Below are positions 58,434 to 64,000 of a DNA stretch of 64,000 nt, one piece after another (position 1 is the stretch's first letter; the number at the start of each line of letters is the position of its first letter). The position numbers and the translations under genes are program-made. The stretch is from positions 185,991-249,990 of the forward strand of contig JAIEPH010000031.1 in the NCBI GenBank assembly GCA_019749805.1. The letters are read 5' to 3'. Under the pieces are notes generated by a model. It had not been told where the DNA came from, did no database searches, and saw nothing but the letters and a program-made list of their open reading frames with translations. This DNA comes from Mycobacteriaceae bacterium. GTDB taxonomy: Bacteria > Actinomycetota > Actinomycetes > Mycobacteriales > Mycobacteriaceae.

Positions 58434-59645
58434 ATGACCCAGCCCACCGTGGTGATCAGCGGCGCCGGTATCGCGGGCCCCGCACTGGCATTCTGGCTGA
58501 CCCGCAACGGATATCAAGTCGTCGTCGTGGAGACCGGACCCGGGATCCGGCCCGGCGGGCAGACGGTCGACCTGCGTGGCGCCGGTGGTGACGTCGTCGA
58601 ACGGATGGGCCTGATGGACGAGATGGAGCGGCGGTCGCTGTTCCAGCGCGGCATTGCATGGGTGAAGTCCGACGGCAGCCGACGCGCGGAGATGCCCGTA
58701 ACGGCATTCGACGGCAATGGCCCGGTCTCCAAGCTGGAGATCCTGCGCGGCGATCTGGTGGATGTGTTGTACCAAGCCACGAAGGACACGGCGGAGTACC
58801 GCTTCAACACCCGGATCTCCGATCTCGCGCAGGATCCCACCGGGGTCGACGTGACGTTGTCCGACGGCAGCACATCGAGGGTGGACCTCGTAGTCGGCGC
58901 CGACGGTCCGCATTCCGCGGTGCGGCGCCTGGTGTTCGGGCCCGAGGAACAGTTCGTCAAGCCGATTGGCGGCTACAACGCCTGGTTCTCGGCTCCGGAC
59001 CGCGTCGGCCTGGACTCCTGGTACCTGATGTATCAGGCACCGGGTGGTCTCAATGCCTCAATGCGGCCATCACACGATCCGTCGATCACGAAGGCCGGGT
59101 TGGCCTTTCAGTCGGAGCCGATTGTCTACGATCGGCACAACCTCGATGAACAGCGTGAGATCCTCGTCGAGCGGTTCGCCGGCGCGGGCTGGGAATGCGA
59201 TGCGCTGTTGGCCGCAGCGCAAGAGGCCGACGACTTCTACTTCGACTCGCTCGCGCAGGTGCATATGCCATCGTGGTCGTCGGGGCGGGTCACCCTGGTC
59301 GGCGACGCCGGCTACTGTGCCTCACCGCTCAGTGGCATGGGCACCAGCCTGGCACTGGTCGGCGCCTACGTTCTCGCCGGCGAACTTGGACCAGCGGATT
59401 CGCTTGATGCCGAACACTTTCAGGCCGCGCTCAAGCGCTACGGAACTGTGATGCGCCCCTACGTCGACACCTGCCAGGACCTACCCAACAACATCGACCG
59501 GTTCGCACCTATGACGGAGAAGGAGATCGCGGACAATGCGATGGCGATGAAGTGGATGCAGCGCTGGCCATTTCGCCCCATCGCCGCCAGGCTGTGGTTC
59601 CGGATCGCCGATTCCATCGTGCTGCCGAACTACGCCGACGCGTAA
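58434..59645 (+). CDS. FAD-dependent aromatic-ring-hydroxylase-like monooxygenase
   Basis: A 403-residue flavoprotein of the PHBH/UbiH-like class. The FAD motif VVISGAGIAGPALAFWL lies at the N-terminus, DLVVGADGPHSAVRRLVF is the DG motif, and VTLVGDAGYCASPLSGMGT is the GD motif. It probably oxidises a small aromatic or polyketide-like compound or antibiotic (inference). It lies 15 bp after the beta-lactamase-like gene in the same direction. Confidence 0.88.
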   Translation: MTQPTVVISGAGIAGPALAFWLTRNGYQVVVVETGPGIRPGGQTVDLRGAGGDVVERMGLMDEMERRSLFQRGIAWVKSDGSRRAEMPVTAFDGNGPVSKLEILRGDLVDVLYQATKDTAEYRFNTRISDLAQDPTGVDVTLSDGSTSRVDLVVGADGPHSAVRRLVFGPEEQFVKPIGGYNAWFSAPDRVGLDSWYLMYQAPGGLNASMRPSHDPSITKAGLAFQSEPIVYDRHNLDEQREILVERFAGAGWECDALLAAAQEADDFYFDSLAQVHMPSWSSGRVTLVGDAGYCASPLSGMGTSLALVGAYVLAGELGPADSLDAEHFQAALKRYGTVMRPYVDTCQDLPNNIDRFAPMTEKEIADNAMAMKWMQRWPFRPIAARLWFRIADSIVLPNYADA

Positions 59646-59649
59646 CGGG

Positions 59650-60204
59650 TCACTCCATGCAGCGCGAGAGCACACGCCCGAACTGGAGCAGACGCTGCAT
59701 CTGGGCCAGTCCGCCGCTGTCGACCGACTTGTAGTAGCGGAACGACTCGCAGTAGATGTCGGTCTCTGTCACCGACTTCTGCCGTGACCGAGTGACGAGT
59801 TGGGTGTACATCCGCAGTCTGACCTCCGAAAGCCTGCGAGTGCCGTCGTCAAGCGCCTCGTACTCGGTGGTGAGCACATGGTCGGTGATGGTCGACAGCA
59901 GGATCGTGCGCACAGACGCTTTGAGCACCCGGCGCTCGCGATCGTCGACGATCGACGACTCGTCGTCCGCGCGCCAGATGATCAGCCGGTGCCCGTCGGT
60001 GAGCACCACCTCCTGCCAAAGGGGGTTTTCGTCGGTGTCACCCCACGATCCGTCGCTGAATCCGCGCGACATGATGAACGACTTGATCGCGGGAAGGTCG
60101 ATGACGGAACGCAATTGGTCCAGCGCCAGTTCGGGATCACGCAGGTAAACCTTGGCCGCCTCGTCCATACTCGAGTACGGCGCCCAGTCCTGCGGTGCTC
60201 CCAT
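59650..60204 (-). CDS. Hypothetical protein downstream of nusB
   Basis: A 184-residue soluble protein of unknown family, beginning MGAPQDWAPYSSMDEAAKVY. It contains GFSDGSWGDTDENPLWQEVV and RRLSEVRLRMYTQLVTRSR. No signal peptide or membrane helix. Its ATG abuts the nusB stop with no gap, so it is read from the efp-nusB transcript. It occupies the place of the Rv2532c hypothetical protein, but similarity to that protein could not be confirmed here. It converges on the FAD enzyme gene with 4 bp between stops. Confidence 0.75.
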   Translation of the reverse strand: MGAPQDWAPYSSMDEAAKVYLRDPELALDQLRSVIDLPAIKSFIMSRGFSDGSWGDTDENPLWQEVVLTDGHRLIIWRADDESSIVDDRERRVLKASVRTILLSTITDHVLTTEYEALDDGTRRLSEVRLRMYTQLVTRSRQKSVTETDIYCESFRYYKSVDSGGLAQMQRLLQFGRVLSRCME

Positions 60205-60714
60205 TTATGTCCCTACGCCCGAATCACCTGTTCCCCGAACAGCTTCTGCGGCCGCCCGGATCTGCGGTGTCACCAGCATCACCTGACCCAGCACACCATT
60301 GACGAAACCCGGTGAGTCGTCGGTGGACAACTGCTTGGCCAGTTCGACGGCTTCGTCGACGGCAACCGGTTCGGGAACATCTTCGGCGTGCAGCAGTTCC
60401 CACACCGCCACGCGCAGGATCGCCCGGTCGACAGCAGGCAGCCGGTCCAGCGTCCAGCCCTGCAGATGCGCGGCGATCAGATCGTCGATGTGCGCGGTGT
60501 GATCGGTCACCCCACGCGCCACCGTCACCGTGTACGGATTCAGCGGTGAAACGTCGGACTGTGTCTGAGACAGGGTGCTACGCGACTCGGCTACCTCCGC
60601 GGGCGTGATCCCGCGCGCCTCGGCTTCGAAGAGCAGGTCGACGGCGCGCTTTCTGGCCTGATGGCGGCCACGGTCGGATCGCCGATTTCTCCCGTCGCCT
60701 CGGATGTCAGGCAT
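60205..60714 (-). CDS. nusB: Transcription antitermination factor NusB
   Basis: A 169-residue all-helical RNA-binding protein that joins NusE (S10) on boxA of rRNA operons. Family features are [41 protein letters not shown] and the [12 protein letters not shown] end. It has a C-terminal extension of about 20 residues. Overlaps efp by 8 bp. Confidence 0.95.
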   Translation of the reverse strand: MPDIRGDGRNRRSDRGRHQARKRAVDLLFEAEARGITPAEVAESRSTLSQTQSDVSPLNPYTVTVARGVTDHTAHIDDLIAAHLQGWTLDRLPAVDRAILRVAVWELLHAEDVPEPVAVDEAVELAKQLSTDDSPGFVNGVLGQVMLVTPQIRAAAEAVRGTGDSGVGT

Positions 60715-61270
60715 TCACCCTTCCCAGATAGCTGCCGTCACGCGAATCCACCTTCAGCTTGTCGCCGGTGTTGATGAACAACGGCACCTGGATCTCCGCA
60801 CCGGTTTCGACGGTGGCGGGTTTGGTGCCTGCGCTGGACCGGTCGCCCTGCAGGCCCGGCTCGGTGTGGGTGACCTCGAGTTCGACGGTGACCGGCAGTT
60901 CGAGATACAGCGGCGCGCCGTCGTGAAAGGCGATCTGCACCGGAAGGCTCTCCAGCAGGAACTTGGCGGCATCGCCGACCAGCGACTCCGGCAGCGGGTG
61001 CTGCTCGTAGTCCTGGGAGTCCATGAACACGAAGTCCGAGCCATCGCGGTATAGATAGGTGGCGTCGCGGCGGTCGACGGTGGCGGTCTCGACCTTCACA
61101 CCGGCGTTGTAGGTCTTGTCGACCACTTTGCCCGAAAGCACGTTCTTGAGCTTGGTGCGCACGAACGCGGGGCCCTTGCCCGGCTTGACGTGCTGGAATT
61201 CGATGATCTGCCACAATTGGCCGTCAATCTGAAGGACGAGCCCGTTCTTGAAGTCGGCGGTCGATGCCAC
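60707..61270 (-). CDS. efp: Elongation factor P
   Basis: A 187-residue EF-P that rescues ribosomes stalled at polyproline. The N-terminal KOW domain has the tip loop [15 protein letters not shown] and the two OB domains follow. The C-terminus [15 protein letters not shown] is typical. GTG 61270 has AGGAG upstream. It sits between pepQ (18 bp) and nusB (8-bp overlap). Confidence 0.97.
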   Translation of the reverse strand: MASTADFKNGLVLQIDGQLWQIIEFQHVKPGKGPAFVRTKLKNVLSGKVVDKTYNAGVKVETATVDRRDATYLYRDGSDFVFMDSQDYEQHPLPESLVGDAAKFLLESLPVQIAFHDGAPLYLELPVTVELEVTHTEPGLQGDRSSAGTKPATVETGAEIQVPLFINTGDKLKVDSRDGSYLGRVNA

Positions 61271-61288
61271 GGTTGATTGTTCTCCTGT

Positions 61289-62383
61289 TCAGAGGATCGC
61301 CAGTTCCTTGGGGAACCGGGTGAGCAAGTCAGGGTTCGGGTGTGAGTCACTGCCGACGACAAGCGTGTCCTCGATTCGGACGCCGCCGCGGTCTGGCAGA
61401 TAGACACCGGGTTCCACGGTCACCGCGGAGCCAGCAAGCAGTGTACCGGCGGATGACGCGCTGATTCCCGGCGCTTCGTGAATCTGCAAACCGACCCCGT
61501 GCCCCAATCCGTGACCGAAGTTCTCGGCATATCCTGCGTCGGCGATGATCTGTCGCGACGCCGCGTCGACGTCGGAGAGCGTGACCCCGGGCGCCAGCGC
61601 CTCTCGGCCGGCTCGCTGCGCGGCCGCCACCAGTTCGTAGAGGTCGAGCTGCCACTGGGCGGCCTGCGACAAGACGAAGGTCCGCGTCATATCGGAGTGG
61701 TAGCCGCACACCAGCGCCCCGAAGTCGATCTTGACGAAGTCCCCCGCGGCCAGCACCGCGTCGGTCGGCCGATGGTGCGGGATCGCGGAGTTGGGCCCGG
61801 CGGCCACGATGGTTTCGAACGACCTGCCGTCGGCGCCGTGATCTAGCATCAGCGCCTCGAGTTCGCGACCCACCTCTTTCTCGGTACGGCCCGGACACAA
61901 ACCACCCCGCTCGACGAGATCGTGCAACGCCGCATCGGCGGCCTCACACGCCAACCGCAACAACGCGATCTCGCCGGCGTCCTTGACCTCGCGCAACGCC
62001 TCTACCGTTCCCGAAGCCCGGACCAGTTCGGTCCTGTCTCCCGCAGCCTTGGCGAGCACGCTGAACATGTCGACGGTCACCACATGACTCTCGAAGCCGA
62101 CGCGGGACATTCCGTCGGCCGACGCACGCGCAACGAGATGCGGCCCGCAGGCCCGTTCGATGACGAGTTCGGCGTCGGGCGCCTGCTGCGCGGCCTGGGT
62201 GCGGTAGCGCCCGTCGGTGGCCAGCACCGGTGTCGGGTCCTCCGCGCGTATCAGCAGTGCCGCGTTGGACCCCGTGAAGCCGGACAGATATCGCACGTTG
62301 ACCAGGTCCGATACCAGCATGGCGTCCAGATCGTCGGCGACCAGTCGCTGACGCAGCCGGTCCCGACGCTGTGAAATAGTCAC
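61289..62383 (-). CDS. pepQ: Xaa-Pro aminopeptidase/dipeptidase family (PepQ-like)
   Basis: A 364-residue M24 metallopeptidase (Rv2535c) cleaving X-Pro bonds. A creatinase-like N-terminal domain (~1-125) precedes the pita-bread fold. Metal ligands are seen in DFGALVCGYHSDMTRTF (two Asp), GHGLGHGVGLQIHE (His) and the Glu of the VTVEPGVYLP and GVRIEDTLVV segments. It heads pepQ-efp-nusB; functional linkage with EF-P through proline is attractive. The start is GTG. Confidence 0.94.
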   Translation of the reverse strand: MTISQRRDRLRQRLVADDLDAMLVSDLVNVRYLSGFTGSNAALLIRAEDPTPVLATDGRYRTQAAQQAPDAELVIERACGPHLVARASADGMSRVGFESHVVTVDMFSVLAKAAGDRTELVRASGTVEALREVKDAGEIALLRLACEAADAALHDLVERGGLCPGRTEKEVGRELEALMLDHGADGRSFETIVAAGPNSAIPHHRPTDAVLAAGDFVKIDFGALVCGYHSDMTRTFVLSQAAQWQLDLYELVAAAQRAGREALAPGVTLSDVDAASRQIIADAGYAENFGHGLGHGVGLQIHEAPGISASSAGTLLAGSAVTVEPGVYLPDRGGVRIEDTLVVGSDSHPNPDLLTRFPKELAIL

Positions 62384-62416
62384 GGTTGTTGAACCTACTC
62401 GCTAAGGTGTGGCCTC

Positions 62417-62989
62417 ATGAGTAAGTGGTTGCTGCGCGGACTGGTGTTCGCGGCCCTGATGGTGATCGTGCGATTGCTGCAGGGAGCGATGATCAACACG
62501 TGGGAGACCAGGGCCGGGCTGATCAGCCTCATTCTGGTGATCATCTACGCCGTCTGCGTGTTCGTGTGGGGCTTGGCCGACGGCCGCGCCGATGCCCGCG
62601 CCAATCCCGATCCGGACCGCCGCGGCGACCTGTCCATGACGTGGCTGCTGGCCGGCCTGTTCGCCGGCATCGTCAGCGGCGCCGTCGCATGGTTCATCCA
62701 CCTCTTCTACAAGTCCCTCTACGTCGAAGGGCTGATCAACGAGCTCACCACCTTCGCGGCGTTCACCGCGTTGCTGGTGTTCCTGATGGCCATCCTCGGC
62801 GTGACCATCGGCCGCTGGGCCATCGATCGCAACCTCGACAAGCAGCCGCGTCGTCATCACGGCCTCGCCCAGTCCGCCGCCGACCAAGAACAAGACCGCG
62901 CCGACACCGATGTGTTCGCGGCCGTCCGCCATCCCGGCGGCGAGGCGGCGTCCGACACCGCGACGACCGAAGCGCGCCGCGACAGCTAG
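62417..62989 (+). CDS. Four-helix membrane protein (Rv2536-like)
   Basis: A 190-residue protein with four hydrophobic segments (about residues 6-24, 35-55, 73-97, 112-137) and a hydrophilic, acidic C-terminal tail of about 45 residues (HHGLAQSAADQEQDRADTD). It corresponds by position to the conserved membrane protein divergent from pepQ in mycobacteria (33 bp between starts). Function unknown. Confidence 0.85.
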   Translation: MSKWLLRGLVFAALMVIVRLLQGAMINTWETRAGLISLILVIIYAVCVFVWGLADGRADARANPDPDRRGDLSMTWLLAGLFAGIVSGAVAWFIHLFYKSLYVEGLINELTTFAAFTALLVFLMAILGVTIGRWAIDRNLDKQPRRHHGLAQSAADQEQDRADTDVFAAVRHPGGEAASDTATTEARRDS

Positions 62990-63027
62990 TCCCGGTCGCA
63001 TCCTGACTCACTGAGGCTCGGGCACCC

Positions 63028-63928
63028 GTGAATCCGGACGAATTCTGCACGTCCGATCAATGGAGCGTGCTGTCGTCTGCCGCGTCGCACTCCCAGTTCG
63101 CGGGCGTGCTCGGTGGCTTCCTGATCACCGCGATCGCTCTGCTGATGGACAAGAAGAGCCGCGAGAGCATTCACACGCTCGCACTGTTCTCCTCCGCGGT
63201 GCTGATCCTGATGCTGTCCAGCTTCCTGTTCAGCCTGATCACCGGCAACCAGGTGCCTGCGGAGGGCGATGCGCGCGGCATCTGCGCGATCGCGTGGACG
63301 CAGGGTGCGGTGTCGACGGGGATGCTGGCGGCGGGCGCGACGGCATTCTTCGGAGGCCTGGGCTGGATGCTCGCCAGCCACGCGGTCAACAGGGTGTCGG
63401 AGCAAGACCCCGAGGACGTCGGCGCGTACTGCTTTCTCGCCGACCTGGGTGGCTGGCTGACGTTCGCCGCAGCCATGACGGCGACGCTGATCCTGTCCGA
63501 AACCGCCATCGACTATTTGCATTTCATGTACGGCCGCAGGCCCGAGATCTGGGTGACCGGCATCATCATCGCGACTGCCGCGCTGGTCATCATTGCGGAT
63601 CTCGTGCTTGTGTACGTCCGGACCAAGACGCTGCGCAGGTCATTGGCCGACAGCGGCGCACCGACCCGTCTGGCACTCCGCTCGATCAAGGTCGCCACCA
63701 TTGCCACGGTGATCCTGGCGATCGCGGCGTCCTGGCTGGCGGTCAGCCTCGCCCGAATCCCCCAAGGCCTGGTTGACAGATCCGACCGCCGGTCTGATCG
63801 CGTTCGTCCTGACACTGACGTTCGTGTTACCCACGATCGTCGCGACAGCGATCTGCTACTCGGTGGCCAGCACCGACGAGCGCGCCTCCATCCGAGGAGC
63901 TCGAGCCAAAGCAGCGCCGCCACGCTAG
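63028..63928 (+). pseudogene. Polytopic membrane protein gene with a +1 frameshift
   Basis: From GTG 63028 the frame encodes MNPDEFCTSDQWSVLSSAA and several hydrophobic helices (for example FAGVLGGFLITAIALLM and SAVLILMLSSFLFSLI). It continues to ~63758 and then becomes a hydrophilic, Arg-rich nonsense tail. One base shift at the C5 run 63759-63763 restores KAWLTDPTAGLIAFVL and a further helix, ending TDERASIRGARAKAAPPR at TAG 63926-63928 (299 residues if corrected). Either a real frameshift or a homopolymer sequencing error. Function unknown. Confidence 0.7.
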
Positions 63929-64000
63929 ACGGTATAGGTGACCCTTGGCGTTCGTTGGGGGTTGCGGGCCGGGGCCCCACTCACCCATGTTCGTGGGTTA
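63929..64000. other. Right-edge non-coding sequence
   Basis: No gene is supported in the last 72 bp. A short inverted repeat ACCCA/TGGGT (63983-63987 and 63994-63998) and a GGGGCCCC palindrome are present. These are insufficient to call a terminator. The next gene lies outside the window. Confidence 0.4.

Overview
The window is high-GC actinobacterial DNA and reads as a chromosomal core segment of a non-tuberculous, probably rapidly growing Mycobacterium (Mycolicibacterium). The basis is gene content and order: most of it follows the M. tuberculosis Rv1379-Rv1440 order in inverted orientation (pyrR-pyrB-pyrC-carA-carB-pyrF ... mihF-gmk-rpoZ-coaBC-metK ... priA ... fmt-rsmB-rpe-ribD ... p55-lprG ... 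ribE-ribBA-ribH ... uvrC-rapZ-yvcK-whiA ... gap-pgk-tpiA-secG). It also has a ppc gene and lacks PE/PPE genes beside mihF. At the right end the efp/nusB/pepQ cluster (Rv2533c-Rv2536 in M. tuberculosis) lies directly beside the pyrimidine operon.

Layout. 1-4.6 kb is an accessory island: the 3' end of a cytochrome P450, then a leftward operon DUF1214 protein - sulfotransferase - TetR regulator - SDR. It is headed by a near-perfect 29-bp palindrome that is probably the TetR operator. On the other side of the operator lies a small gene interrupted by an amber codon. 4.6-10.8 kb is central carbon metabolism (ppc, secG, tpiA, pgk, gap). 11-14.7 kb holds a small ORF, an orphan solute-binding protein without a signal peptide, and a cyclase-domain/NTPase regulator. 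14.8-19.7 kb is whiA-yvcK-rapZ-uvrC. 19.8-22.6 kb is a gamma-glutamyltransferase lipoprotein, a GNAT acetyltransferase and a PH-domain membrane protein. 22.6-25.2 kb is riboflavin synthesis (ribH, ribBA, ribE). 25.3-30.7 kb runs rightward: lprG-p55, a DJ-1/PfpI protein, and a FtsX-type permease with an ABC ATPase fused to a cyclic-nucleotide-binding domain. A 50-codon gene sits leftward within this stretch at 27.7 kb.

30.7-39.9 kb is leftward housekeeping: ribD, rpe, rsmB, fmt, a LemA/DUF2207 pair, priA and yhhN. 39.9-43 kb is rightward (lipase, Baeyer-Villiger-type monooxygenase, cupin). 43-46.8 kb is metK, coaBC, rpoZ, gmk, mihF. A 548-bp gap follows, then a DUF2330 protein. 48.5-57.1 kb is the complete UMP biosynthesis operon apart from pyrD and pyrE. 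Its first gene, pyrR, has a recognisable PyrR-binding loop next to its ribosome binding site. 57.2-59.6 kb has a serine beta-lactamase-like hydrolase and an FAD hydroxylase. 59.6-62.4 kb is an unknown gene, nusB, efp and pepQ. The window ends with two membrane-protein genes, the second carrying a one-base frameshift in a C5 run.

No tRNA, rRNA, CRISPR array, insertion sequence or phage element was recognised. Many operons are tightly packed, with 1-8 bp overlaps, and several convergent pairs have overlapping or abutting stop codons. Gene starts were moved from the longest ORF where a ribosome binding site, a signal peptide or the remembered length and N-terminus of the M. tuberculosis protein supported a shorter form.
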